DNA from: Candidatus Staskawiczbacteria bacterium
GTDB taxonomy: Bacteria; Patescibacteriota; Minisyncoccia; Minisyncoccales; Staskawiczbacteraceae
Assembly: GCA_026395295.1 (NCBI GenBank)
Contig: JAPLYZ010000004.1
Span: 1-42,454, forward strand
Length of the DNA: 42,454 bases
Reading direction: 5' to 3'
Shown here: positions 8,284 to 16,155 of the stretch, one piece after another
Layout of the letters: each line of letters starts with the position of its first letter
Position numbering within the stretch: the first letter of the stretch is position 1
The notes under the pieces: model-generated
What the model was told of the DNA's origin: nothing
What the model saw: the letters and a program-made list of their open reading frames with translations, nothing else
Databases searched by the model: none
Made by a program: the position numbers and the translations under genes

Positions 8284-9375
8284 TTATTTTTTTGTTGCAA
8301 TACTTTGCAAAATGCCCAAAGAGACAAAGTTGCCTATCAGACCAGAACCGCCGTAGCTTATAAATGGCAAGTAAATTCCCACAACCGGCAATAGAGATAA
8401 ATTCATTCCTATGTTAATGAAAAACTGGGCTGTTAAAATAATGGCAAAACCTGAGGCAAAAAGACGCGGGAAATTTGACTGCGACTCAATGGCAATCTTC
8501 AAAACTCGCCAAACCAAAAATCCATAAACTATAAATAAAAATATGACGCCAATCATCCCCCACTCCTCGGCAATTACAGAAAAAATGAAGTCAGTGTGAG
8601 GCTCGGGCAAAAATCCATATTGCACCTGGCTTCCTTTGCCCAAACCCTGGCCCAAAATTTGACCCGAACCAATTGATATTTTTGTTTGGTTTTGACTCCA
8701 CGAAGCTCCCAGATAATCATAAGGAAAAATGAAAGATGTAATTCTCTGTTTTTGGTAATCTTTAAGCAAAAAACCCCAGGCAAAACCGGCAACTACGAAA
8801 AAGCACAAAGCTAAAATCAAAAAATGTTTTATTTTAATCCCAGATACCAATAAAACCCCAAGCCATATTGATAACAAAACCATAACTCCGCCAAGGTCTG
8901 GTTTTATAAAAACCAATAAGGCCGGGAGCAAAACATAAATGCCGGAAAAAATAATGTGCCTGAATTTATACATTTCAACATGCCTCATTGAAAAATATTT
9001 TGCCAGCAAAATAACTAAAATTATTTTCATTGGCTCAATGGGGTCTAACGATAAAATTCCCAGTTTATACCAGCCCCTTGTGCCCCTGATCACCGGGGCA
9101 AAAAAGTGAAGCCCGGCAAGCATTAACAGACAAACTCCGTATAAAATCAAAATTAAATAGGAATTATTTCTTAAAATTCTGTAATCAAAAAAACTTACCG
9201 CAATCATTGCCAAAAATCCAATTGCAAAAAAAATAATTTGCTTTTCAAAATTAGAAAAGTTGTTTTTAGCCAGGCACGTGCTGTAAATGGCCGCCAATCC
9301 AAAACAAACCAGCACCCCCGCCGGAATAATTATCCCCCAATCCAATTTTTTAATTTGACTAAAAAATATATTCAT
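8284..9375 (-). CDS. rodA: SEDS-family peptidoglycan glycosyltransferase RodA
   Basis: 363 residues, about ten membrane helices. SEDS proteins polymerise lipid II into glycan strands together with a class B penicillin-binding protein. Diagnostic segments are GTRGWYKLGILSLDPIEPMK (97-117), KPDLGG (158-163), GQGLGKGSQVQYGFLPEPHTDF with the loop Asp known to be needed for polymerase activity, and the C-terminal LLPVVGIYLPFISYGGSG. The last motif is shared by RodA and FtsW. RodA is favoured over FtsW by the short N-terminus and overall pattern, but no partner PBP2 is in the window. A direct repeat of AACGCTCATT lies in the short divergent gap to the response regulator. Confidence 0.88.
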   Translation of the reverse strand: MNIFFSQIKKLDWGIIIPAGVLVCFGLAAIYSTCLAKNNFSNFEKQIIFFAIGFLAMIAVSFFDYRILRNNSYLILILYGVCLLMLAGLHFFAPVIRGTRGWYKLGILSLDPIEPMKIILVILLAKYFSMRHVEMYKFRHIIFSGIYVLLPALLVFIKPDLGGVMVLLSIWLGVLLVSGIKIKHFLILALCFFVVAGFAWGFLLKDYQKQRITSFIFPYDYLGASWSQNQTKISIGSGQILGQGLGKGSQVQYGFLPEPHTDFIFSVIAEEWGMIGVIFLFIVYGFLVWRVLKIAIESQSNFPRLFASGFAIILTAQFFINIGMNLSLLPVVGIYLPFISYGGSGLIGNFVSLGILQSIATKK

Positions 9376-9439
9376 AGTAATCTGGTTTTATCAACCAACA
9401 ACGCTCATTAACGCTCATTGAAAAAATCTCCGCACTGAT

Positions 9440-9790
9440 ATGAAAAAAGTTATAATAATCGATGACAAACAGAATCTGCAACAATCGTGGAAAAACCAAC
9501 TACAAGGTAAAGCTGAGGTTGTCAGCGCAACTTCGCTGAGCCAAGCCAGAGAGCAGTTCGCAGCTCATCCCGATGTCGCACTAGTCGTAATGGATGCCTG
9601 TGTGGACAACACCGATGATATGATTGACTCCATACCCTTGACTAAGGAAATCCGCGCACGTTTTGCTGGTCCCATGCTCGCCACCTCTATGTCTCAGAGA
9701 TATAGGCAAAAGCTAATGGAATCTGGGTGCGATCACGAGTGTGGAAAATTAGATGTCGTCCGGAAAATCCTTGAAATCCTGGGCGCATAA
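9440..9790 (+). CDS. Single-domain response regulator (receiver domain only)
   Basis: 116 residues with one receiver domain and no output domain. The acidic pair is D8/D9, the phosphoacceptor is D52 (VVMDAC), the conserved hydroxyl residue is T82/S83 and the Lys is K103. It could pass phosphate or act through protein contacts, as CheY or Spo0F do; the partner kinase is not in the window. It is the only plus-strand gene in the first 31 kb, transcribed away from rodA and ended by its own terminator. The codons are visibly richer in G/C than the neighbours (for example around 9510-9600), which hints at transfer. No Shine-Dalgarno motif precedes the ATG. Confidence 0.85.
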   Translation: MKKVIIIDDKQNLQQSWKNQLQGKAEVVSATSLSQAREQFAAHPDVALVVMDACVDNTDDMIDSIPLTKEIRARFAGPMLATSMSQRYRQKLMESGCDHECGKLDVVRKILEILGA

Positions 9791-9796
9791 GCCAAC

Positions 9797-9822
9797 AGCC
9801 TGCAAATACCCAGGCTTTTTTT
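9797..9822 (+). terminator. Rho-independent terminator of the response regulator
   Basis: AGCCTG (9797-9802) pairs with CAGGCT (9811-9816) around an 8-nt loop, followed by seven T. It lies seven bases after the stop. Confidence 0.8.
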
Positions 9823-9861
9823 ATTTTACTAAATCTAAAATTTTCTACAATAAATTCAACG

Positions 9862-9906
9862 GTAGCGGTGGACCCACTGACGGGTCCGTGGGACCGCTGT
9901 TCCTAC
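9862..9906 (-). repeat. Hairpin repeat A, overlapping the stop of the TrpR-like gene
   Basis: A GC-rich palindrome with GTAG/CTAC ends, AGCGGT/ACCGCT outer arms and GGACCC/GGGTCC inner arms. Its core CCACTGACGGGTCCGTGG (9874-9891) matches repeat B at 16 of 18 positions, in inverted orientation. It also acts as a possible terminator of the regulator gene. Confidence 0.6.
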
Positions 9907-10424
9907 TTAATTTTTTTATTGCCGGCCGATGGGGTGAATAATAAAGCTTCCTTTTCTAATTCTTTGTCGTTAACCTCTAATTTCCCAATCGCGGCGTCTA
10001 ATAAATTGTCCAATAAGAAATGTGCTTTGTATTTTTTCTTCGCCAATGCAAAGGGCGAAAAACTTGTCCTTTCCTTTTCTTCCTTTCTCATTTTCATCAA
10101 TCTCTTCTTGCGATCATCGATCAATTCTTTGACGATTATTTTGTATCCGCTATCATCCTGCAAAAAATTCTTCTGCACATTTGTAATTTTTGATTTTCCC
10201 ACACCCATTAAATCGGCTATTTCGTCATATGTGAACTTCGCCGACAATAGCACCGCAATTTCTACTCGTCTCATTAAGGTCGCTATCTCATCGGCAGACA
10301 ATAAACTTTTGAAAAATAAACGGACCTCGCTTCTATCTTTAAGGCGAGCAATTGTATCATAAAACTCTCCTATCATCTGAATTCTCTTACTTTTCGGCAT
10401 CTCATTGAGGTGGAATACTGGCAT
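9903..10424 (-). CDS. TrpR-like helix-turn-helix protein (YerC/YecD type)
   Basis: 173 residues. Residues about 15-100 match the Trp-repressor-like family: a helical N-terminus (GEFYDTIARLKDRSEVRLFFKSLLSADEIATLMRR is the hallmark region), then an HTH (KFTYDEIADLMGVGKSKITNV) in which the second helix reads DNA. The C-terminal 70 residues are Lys-rich and not recognised. YerC/YecD proteins are poorly characterised; binding of tryptophan is not implied. Two starts are possible: the ATG at 10424 and a second at about 10400 (MPKSKR); neither has a Shine-Dalgarno motif. The gene is bracketed by inverted hairpin repeats A and B. It lies 93 bp after ligA on the same strand. Confidence 0.75.
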   Translation of the reverse strand: MPVFHLNEMPKSKRIQMIGEFYDTIARLKDRSEVRLFFKSLLSADEIATLMRRVEIAVLLSAKFTYDEIADLMGVGKSKITNVQKNFLQDDSGYKIIVKELIDDRKKRLMKMRKEEKERTSFSPFALAKKKYKAHFLLDNLLDAAIGKLEVNDKELEKEALLFTPSAGNKKIK

Positions 10425-10432
10425 AGATTTTT

Positions 10433-10458
10433 AGTACCACCGACCAGTCAGTGGTACT
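10433..10458 (-). repeat. Hairpin repeat B, just upstream of the TrpR-like gene
   Basis: Arms AGTACCAC and GTGGTACT with an inner GAC/GTC pair make a nearly perfect 26-nt hairpin, followed by A/T-rich sequence. It is related to repeat A in inverted orientation. It may end the ligA transcript; a TATAAT box (10486-10491, minus strand) lies between ligA and this hairpin. Confidence 0.6.
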
Positions 10459-10517
10459 ACGCTATTTTGCTACTTTAAATTTGAAATTATAGAGAATCTG
10501 CTTCTGTTTAGTTAGCT

Positions 10518-12566
10518 CTATTCGACCAGTTTCATAAATTCTTGTTCGGAGAGAATTTTTACTCCGAGCTTGCGGGCGCGTTCTGCCTTGCTGCCTGGAT
10601 CTAAGCCTACCACAGCATAGCTGGTTTTTGAAGACACCGATTCGGAAACATCTCCACCAAACTCCCTGATTTTTGCTTTTGCGTCGTTGCGACTCATTGT
10701 TTCCAAACTGCCAGTGAGAACAAATGTCTTGCCACTTAATTTTGCCCCGTCATCCGACGGGGCGCCCCGCCCGACCATTGAGTGAATCTTAACCCTCTTC
10801 TCAAGTTTATCCAAATACTTTTTATTTTCTTTGTTGGCGAACCACTCATAAACCGATTTTGAAACAACCGGACCAATGTCTGAAATGGAATCAAAATCTT
10901 CTAACTTTGCCTCTCTTATTTTTTTTATTGAACCGAAATGCTTTGCCAAATCAATAGCTGTTTCCTCGCCAATGTTTCTGATTCCCAAAGCATAAATAAA
11001 TTTTGCCAAAGTTATCTCTCTTTTCTCCTGAATTGATTTTATTAAATTTTCCGCGGACTTCTCGGCAAACCCCATCATTCGACGGGGCAAGCCTTTTTCT
11101 CCAACCAAAATATCACCCTCCTTAAGATCAAATAAATCTGCCGGGTCAGAAACCAATCCAGCATCAATAAGCTTATCTATAATTTTAGGACCTAGTCCGT
11201 CGATATTAAAGGCGGTTCTGGAAACGAAGTGATAAAAATTTCTCCTTTTCTGGGCGAAACAATTTTTATTAGGGCACCTCAAAAGAACTTCTCCTTCCAT
11301 TTTTACAAGCTTTGCCCCACATGACGGACATTTTTCAGGCATGTTAAAACTTTTCTCCTTTCCTGTTCTCAACTCCGGCAGAACTTTTATAATGTCCGGA
11401 ATTACATCTCCTGCCCTGCCAACAATTACAGTATCCCCAATTTTTAACCCCAGTCTTTTTATTTCGTCCTCGTTGTGCAAAGTTGCCCGGGTAATTGTAA
11501 TTCCTGTAACTTGCACTGGCTCTAAGATTGCCACGGGAGTCATGGCCCCGGTTCTCCCAACCTGAACCTTTATATCTAAAACTTTTGTTGTAGATTGCGC
11601 CTGCGGAAACTTAAAAGCAATTCCTCCTCTTGGAGCTTTACCGACAATTCCCAGTTTTTCAAAAATTTCATTGTTATTTATCAAAACAACAACTCCATCA
11701 ATTTCGTAATCTAATTTCTCTCTTTCTTTTATCCAGTGCTCGCGAAACTGCAAAACTTCTTCTAACGACTTACAATACTTATTGTGTTTATTGGTTTTAA
11801 AACCCAGATCTTTCAAAATTTTATGCTTGTCTTCATGCGTAATTTGTCCGAAATTTGTAAGCAATTCGTAAGCAAACGAGTCTAACTTTCTGCCTGATGT
11901 AATTTTAGGATCTAACTGTCTTACCGAGCCGGCGGCTATATTCCTTGGATTGGCGTAAACTGCCAAACCTTTTTCCTGCTGTTCTTTATTTATTCTTTCA
12001 AATTCTTTTTTAGAAATAAAAACCTCGCCCCGGACAATGAGTTGTTCGGGAATCTGGATTCCCGCTTTCGCGGGAATGACACGAAGAGGAATTGCTTCAA
12101 CGGTTTTTAAATTTTGAGTTATGTCCTCGCCAATATTTCCATCTCCACGCGTAGAGCCTGTTTGCAAAAATCCATTTTTATAAATTAACTCAATTGCCAA
12201 GCCATCAATTTTCAGCTCGCAATAAAAATTTACCTCCTGTTTTTCTTTCTCTGTCAAAAGTTTCATAAATCTTTCCTGCCAGTCTTGCATATCCTCTTTT
12301 GAAAAAGCGTCGTTAAAAGACGTCATCCTCTGCAAGTGCTTCACTTTTTTAAATTCTTTCAAGGCTTTATCGCCAATTCTTTGCGTCGGCGAATCCGAAG
12401 TTATTAAATCGGGAAATTCCTGCTCTAAATCAAAAAGCTCTTTTTTCAAAGAATCTAAAGCCGAGTCAGAAATCTCCTGTTTATCTAAAACATGATAAAG
12501 GTATCGGTGGTGATTAATAACCTCTCTCAGTTTTTCAATTCTATTTTTCGCCTCTTGTTTGTTCAT
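10518..12566 (-). CDS. ligA: NAD-dependent DNA ligase
   Basis: 682 residues, with the full family architecture. The Ia domain contains HYHVLD-like residues (HHRYLYHVLD, 19-28) for NAD; the adenylation domain has the active Lys K119 in CELKIDG; an OB fold follows; the zinc finger is C413/C416/C431/C436; helix-hairpin-helix repeats lie at about 440-590 and a BRCT domain at about 610-682. LigA seals nicks in replication and repair. The gene follows the minor pilin PilX by nine bases and is likely its operon partner. Three palindromic segments are carried in frame at residues about 163-172, 490-500 and 600-609, each with an extra-looking peptide; the catalytic and zinc residues are untouched, so the enzyme should be active. 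Confidence 0.97.
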   Translation of the reverse strand: MNKQEAKNRIEKLREVINHHRYLYHVLDKQEISDSALDSLKKELFDLEQEFPDLITSDSPTQRIGDKALKEFKKVKHLQRMTSFNDAFSKEDMQDWQERFMKLLTEKEKQEVNFYCELKIDGLAIELIYKNGFLQTGSTRGDGNIGEDITQNLKTVEAIPLRVIPAKAGIQIPEQLIVRGEVFISKKEFERINKEQQEKGLAVYANPRNIAAGSVRQLDPKITSGRKLDSFAYELLTNFGQITHEDKHKILKDLGFKTNKHNKYCKSLEEVLQFREHWIKEREKLDYEIDGVVVLINNNEIFEKLGIVGKAPRGGIAFKFPQAQSTTKVLDIKVQVGRTGAMTPVAILEPVQVTGITITRATLHNEDEIKRLGLKIGDTVIVGRAGDVIPDIIKVLPELRTGKEKSFNMPEKCPSCGAKLVKMEGEVLLRCPNKNCFAQKRRNFYHFVSRTAFNIDGLGPKIIDKLIDAGLVSDPADLFDLKEGDILVGEKGLPRRMMGFAEKSAENLIKSIQEKREITLAKFIYALGIRNIGEETAIDLAKHFGSIKKIREAKLEDFDSISDIGPVVSKSVYEWFANKENKKYLDKLEKRVKIHSMVGRGAPSDDGAKLSGKTFVLTGSLETMSRNDAKAKIREFGGDVSESVSSKTSYAVVGLDPGSKAERARKLGVKILSEQEFMKLVE
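10744..10763 (-). repeat. Palindromic repeat inserted in frame in ligA (copy 3)
   Basis: GCCCCGTC and GACGGGGC form a perfect 8-bp stem with a 4-nt loop. It encodes part of RGAPSDDGAK immediately before the BRCT domain, a linker that is usually shorter. It shares its arms with the copy at 11070-11088. Confidence 0.6.
11070..11088 (-). repeat. Palindromic repeat inserted in frame in ligA (copy 2)
   Basis: CCCCATCATTCGACGGGGC, the same family as 10744-10763 with one arm mismatch. It encodes LPRRMMG inside the helix-hairpin-helix region, just before FAEKSAENL, where other LigA proteins run directly into the GF-EKSA motif. Confidence 0.55.
12056..12080 (-). repeat. Palindromic repeat inserted in frame in ligA (copy 1, VIPAKAGIQ type)
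   Basis: ATTCCCGC and GCGGGAAT form a perfect 8-bp stem around TTTC. It encodes VIPAKAGIQ, a peptide known as the translation of a widespread bacterial palindromic repeat. A second copy of the same DNA is intergenic at 25468-25487. Confidence 0.75.
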
Positions 12567-12575
12567 AATTAAAAA

Positions 12576-13373
12576 TTACGGCTGTTGAACGGGATCGGTC
12601 GCCACACTTGCGCAATAGCCAGATGTGCTGATAGTGGCAATACTTACATAATAAGTCACCCCACTTGTTCCACCACTCCATGTGTTTTCATATACGCCTT
12701 GACAATTCCCGTTGTTTCCTCCACTCAACAGTAAAGTTACGACATCGCTATTTTGGTTGTTAGTTATATAAGCTATAACGCTATCTACGTCTCGCTTGCA
12801 TGCTGCGACATTGGCTGTAACGTGCATTACATTTCCTCCCGTAAAAAAAACTGACTTATCTGTCACATTCGGACCTAAGGCGCTTCCAATTTGTCTTGAA
12901 ACGTCTAATTGTACGGCTCTTGTTGTTGTGTTTTTATAAAATCCGTAAGAACTTACAGCTCCCGCGGAAAGTCCGCACTGTCCTCCCGGAATTGCCGATA
13001 CATTGGCATTTATATTGTAATTTTGATCGCCAACAGTAGTCTTAAAAGATACTGTGCAGGCTCCTGTGCAAGCATCTGCGCATCCCGAACTGGGAGTGCA
13101 ACCTGTGCAATCATCACCAGCAGTGCTACAAGAAGCGCATAGCGAACACAACCCCCTCGCCGCTCCGGCTGGCGTTGTCTGCCTATCGTAATATAAAACT
13201 TTCTCAATACCGCTATCGGCAGCATAAAAAGCTATCACAGAGTTTCCAACACTCTTGATGACCTTAATCTCGCTGTACAAAATTGTGCTTATGGTCAAGA
13301 CCACTGCTAAGGCAATTAGCATTATAAAAAAGGTGATAATCAGCGAGACTCCTTTTTGGTAATTATTGAACAT
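12576..13373 (-). CDS. Minor pilin-like protein, PilX type
   Basis: 265 residues. The N-terminus KGVSLIITFFIMLIALAVVL is a prepilin-like hydrophobic helix, but the residue after the cleavage-site Gly is Val and the usual Glu5 is absent; the following AADSGIEKVLYY resembles the PilX N-terminal family. A segment at about 75-107 carries eight Cys, partly as CxxC pairs (CSLC, CASC, CTGC), then a Ser/Thr/Gly-rich C-terminal domain. It is the last of four minor pilin genes below pilD, with a 6-bp gap to the PilW-type gene, and precedes ligA by nine bases. It probably helps prime pilus assembly. The exact type within the PilX group is inferred. Confidence 0.75.
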   Translation of the reverse strand: MFNNYQKGVSLIITFFIMLIALAVVLTISTILYSEIKVIKSVGNSVIAFYAADSGIEKVLYYDRQTTPAGAARGLCSLCASCSTAGDDCTGCTPSSGCADACTGACTVSFKTTVGDQNYNINANVSAIPGGQCGLSAGAVSSYGFYKNTTTRAVQLDVSRQIGSALGPNVTDKSVFFTGGNVMHVTANVAACKRDVDSVIAYITNNQNSDVVTLLLSGGNNGNCQGVYENTWSGGTSGVTYYVSIATISTSGYCASVATDPVQQP

Positions 13374-13379
13374 ATAAAT

Positions 13380-14033
13380 TTATTTGGTGTTCAGGTTTCG
13401 CTGGGAAACTGTTGTTTGAAATGTTTTTCCATTGCTGTCGCCCGGCGCAGTAACATTTAAAAGAGTGGTTATCCTTGGCTGGGGCAAAGGAGTAACAGTG
13501 AAGACAGCCGTATCTTGATCTCCGGATGGACAAGTATTCCCTCCATAGCAACCGTTGTATCCGTTTATTCCAAACCTTACAAAATTTACTTTCATATTAG
13601 ATGATGTCAAAGGAACTTGCGCCACGCCTTTCTTTCTCTCATACAAAACACCATCGGTGTCCAAGAAAAATTCTTGGCAAATATTTCCATTTGAAGCATT
13701 TATAAATTTTATCCCCGTAAAAAAATTATTGATTGGTCTGGTAAGTAAATAATTATAATTTGTATAATAATGACCAAAATTAGGGCTCGTAGGCGAATCA
13801 TCGGTTAAACAAGTGCCGGCAGAATCTTTCACCGCCATTCTCAGCGCTTTTGACATATATTCTTCAGCATAGCTTATTTGGTTTATGAGCTGTTGCTCGG
13901 CTAAAATTCTTTTCTGACTTTTAACAATAGACAAAAAAAGTCCGATGCCCGCGCCGATGATGAACATAAAAACCGCCATAACAACAATTATTTCAATTAA
14001 AGTAAAACCTTTTTTAAAATTTGAAATTGTCAT
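13380..14033 (-). CDS. Minor pilin, PilW/PulJ type
   Basis: 217 residues. A type III prepilin signal is visible: a short basic leader, KKG, then FTLIEIIVVMAVFMFIIGAG with Glu5 of the mature protein. The region after the helix (QQLINQISYAEEYMSKALRMA) resembles PilW/PulJ proteins. The C-terminal half has a few Cys (GTC, GNIC, GYNGCYGGNTC) that could form disulfides after export. It lies five bases below the PilV-type gene and six above PilX, forming a tightly packed operon. It would be matured by the neighbouring PilD and sit at the pilus tip complex. The subtype is called from order and pattern only. Confidence 0.8.
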   Translation of the reverse strand: MTISNFKKGFTLIEIIVVMAVFMFIIGAGIGLFLSIVKSQKRILAEQQLINQISYAEEYMSKALRMAVKDSAGTCLTDDSPTSPNFGHYYTNYNYLLTRPINNFFTGIKFINASNGNICQEFFLDTDGVLYERKKGVAQVPLTSSNMKVNFVRFGINGYNGCYGGNTCPSGDQDTAVFTVTPLPQPRITTLLNVTAPGDSNGKTFQTTVSQRNLNTK

Positions 14034-14038
14034 TTGAA

Positions 14039-14626
14039 TTAGAACCAGTTATAAAAATATTCTGTCACGATTATGGAACCTGGAGTGCCGCTGGAATTGA
14101 GAATATTAGGTTTCACATCCCAGTAAACTTGCGCCGTAACTTTCATAACATGGTCTGCCGTGCAATCACCGGCGGGAAGACACGTCGCTTTTATTTGCCT
14201 CTTGAATTTTGTTTTTTTGGTTGGATCGCTGGTACTAGTGTAGTTATACAAACCACTGGAATTTGTATATAAATAACGGCTTGCCCACGGACTCGCAACC
14301 CATGCCCCAGAAATTCCCGTGCCGGTTGTGTAATCTATCTCGCATCCGTTCGGAGTTATACATTGATCAATACCAGTCGTCCAAGTGAAACTTTGATTGG
14401 ATACAGACTTCAACCAATTAGTGTCTCTTATATTTCTCAACGTCTCTATTCCCTCTTGGGCTAAATACGTTGCCGTTAGCCTGTCTGAATTATCCGCGGT
14501 CAAAATGGTCATCGTAGAAAAAGCGCTGAAAATTCCAACAATTGCTATAGACAAAATAAAAACAGAAATGACCAATTCTATCAATGTGAATCCGCGTCTT
14601 GTTTTCTTATTTGTTTTAATTTCCAT
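14039..14626 (-). CDS. Minor pilin, PilV type
   Basis: 195 residues. The leader MEIKTNKKTRRG is followed by FTLIELVISVFILSIAIVGI, a standard class III signal with Glu5. The segment TYLAQEGIETLRNIRDTNW is typical of PilV/type II pseudopilin I proteins (transition from helix to globular domain). The C-terminal domain has CxxxG-type Cys pairs (CITPNGCE and CLPAGDC). Located between the FimT-type and PilW-type genes with gaps of nine and five bases. Likely part of the minor pilin complex that starts pilus assembly. Confidence 0.82.
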   Translation of the reverse strand: MEIKTNKKTRRGFTLIELVISVFILSIAIVGIFSAFSTMTILTADNSDRLTATYLAQEGIETLRNIRDTNWLKSVSNQSFTWTTGIDQCITPNGCEIDYTTGTGISGAWVASPWASRYLYTNSSGLYNYTSTSDPTKKTKFKRQIKATCLPAGDCTADHVMKVTAQVYWDVKPNILNSSGTPGSIIVTEYFYNWF

Positions 14627-14635
14627 GTTTCAAGA

Positions 14636-15298
14636 TTATTGCACATTTATTAGTCCGGACGTGTTAACAAAAACCGTTCTGCTTGAAGCCGAATCGCTGG
14701 TCAACCCTAAAACAATTCCGATTGTGTTGCCCGAGCTAATGTTGTCTATGCTTATGGTTGGATTCGGCGGAATGAAATTCACGCTAGTGTAAGCTGTGCT
14801 TATATTGCTCACTGATTTTATATACAAATTTGAATTTTGCTGGCTAAGGTCAATTACATCAATAACGCAGTCAGCTGTCGGGACAGTTGTGTCTTGGTCG
14901 CAACAATTGTAGGGCTGACCACCTGCGCAATTATGCGCTCCTGCGTCGGTGTATTTTTTATCATGGGCAGCATTTCCATCAGACACATCAGCATATAATA
15001 AATACTTTGTAGAAATAACGCCCTGGGTTGGATCAACGTAAACATAAATGCCATATCCCTTAGCCGGAACTATGCCACCATTATACTTTATTTGCGCGCC
15101 AGACAAGCCAAAATCCTGAGCCCTTCGTAAATCTTGCGCTAATTTATAGGTAGCCCGAGATATCGCATACTGCGTCTTAATTTTAGGATAATCGGCGATT
15201 AAAATCAAAGAAAAAAACGTGATAATAAAAATCGCAACAACTATCTCTATAAGGGTAATGCCTTTGTCATAAAACTTAGAATCTGAAATGTGAAACAT
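14636..15298 (-). CDS. Minor pilin, FimT/GspH type
   Basis: 220 residues. The leader ends in KG, followed by ITLIEIVVAIFIITFFSLIL with Glu5. The next segment, YKLAQDLRRAQDFGLSG, is the LA-L-RAQ pattern of GspH/FimT proteins. The globular part contains a Cys cluster (NCAGGQPYNCCDQD) and ends in a short beta-rich tail. The gene is directly below pilD with a 4-bp gap. Role inferred: initiation pseudopilin or DNA-binding minor pilin, as FimT is in some competence pili. Confidence 0.82.
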   Translation of the reverse strand: MFHISDSKFYDKGITLIEIVVAIFIITFFSLILIADYPKIKTQYAISRATYKLAQDLRRAQDFGLSGAQIKYNGGIVPAKGYGIYVYVDPTQGVISTKYLLYADVSDGNAAHDKKYTDAGAHNCAGGQPYNCCDQDTTVPTADCVIDVIDLSQQNSNLYIKSVSNISTAYTSVNFIPPNPTISIDNISSGNTIGIVLGLTSDSASSRTVFVNTSGLINVQ

Positions 15299-15302
15299 GA
15301 AA

Positions 15303-16154
15303 TTAAATAAAAAGTTTAAAATACCAATTTATTATTTGCGGAGACCAAAGCATTGCTATAAATGTTCCTATAATTAAAAACGGACCAAAAGGTATTTCAC
15401 TTTTCAAATTCTTTTTATCAAAAACCATCAGCATTACTCCTATTATAGCGCCAAATAAAAAAGCTAAAAATAGGGCAAGTAAAACATTTGGCAGACCCAG
15501 TAAAAGGCCCATTAACACAGCCAACTTTACGTCTCCAAAGCCCATCCACTTGCCTCGAGAAACAAGCCAAATTGCGAAAAAGAAACCCGAGGCAATAACA
15601 ACCGCCAAAACTAAATTCAAGACTGAGGCAGAATTTCCAATTTCTAATTTCAAATTTCTAATCAAATCCCAATGACTAAATGCCAAATTCTCAAAAAACT
15701 TGTAAATAAAAGTTATTATAATTGCGGGGAATAAAACTTTGTCGGGAATCAAATAATGTTTCAGATCATAAACAAAAATTATAATCATTGAATACGAAAC
15801 ATAGAACATAAAACAAAGCCTCGCAAAACTCCAAAATCCTAATCCAGACGGCCAATTCGGGCTGGCCGACAAAAAAATTAGAACGAACAAAATGCCTGTC
15901 GCCAGCTCAGCTAAAGGATACTGAATTGATATATTCTTGCGGCAATATCGGCACTTACCCCTAAGAAGCAAAAAACTAAAAATGGGAAACAAATCTTTCC
16001 ATGACAAAGTGTGTTTACAGTGAGGGCAAAAAGAACGGCCCTTCAGGCTCTTGGACTGCTCTAATCTGTAAATTACGCAATTCAAAAAACTGCCAATGCA
16101 CATGCCGAAGATAAAAACAAAGAGACTGATTGTGGCTTGTAATGTTGTTATCAT
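15303..16154 (-). CDS. pilD: Type IV prepilin peptidase/N-methyltransferase
   Basis: 283 residues. It cleaves prepilin leaders after Gly and methylates the new N-terminus. The N-terminal cytoplasmic domain holds the zinc Cys pairs C43/C46 and C68/C71; the catalytic aspartates of this aspartyl protease family are D130 (in YDLKHYLIPD) and D208 (in MGFGDVK). About eight membrane helices are visible. GSFLNCVIYRL near the N-terminus is the usual family signature. It starts one base after the stop of the metallophosphoesterase gene and precedes four minor pilins. A single pilD would have to serve these and the five pilins at 21-24 kb. Confidence 0.95.
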   Translation of the reverse strand: MITTLQATISLFVFIFGMCIGSFLNCVIYRLEQSKSLKGRSFCPHCKHTLSWKDLFPIFSFLLLRGKCRYCRKNISIQYPLAELATGILFVLIFLSASPNWPSGLGFWSFARLCFMFYVSYSMIIIFVYDLKHYLIPDKVLFPAIIITFIYKFFENLAFSHWDLIRNLKLEIGNSASVLNLVLAVVIASGFFFAIWLVSRGKWMGFGDVKLAVLMGLLLGLPNVLLALFLAFLFGAIIGVMLMVFDKKNLKSEIPFGPFLIIGTFIAMLWSPQIINWYFKLFI

Positions 16155-16155
16155 A

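Noticed and set aside
9400-9419. Tandem AACGCTCATT, considered as a CRISPR or iteron start
   Set aside because: Only two copies and no further spacing pattern.
9868-10362. Plus-strand open frame opposite the TrpR-like gene
   Set aside because: The minus frame shows a clear HTH family pattern; the plus frame shows none.
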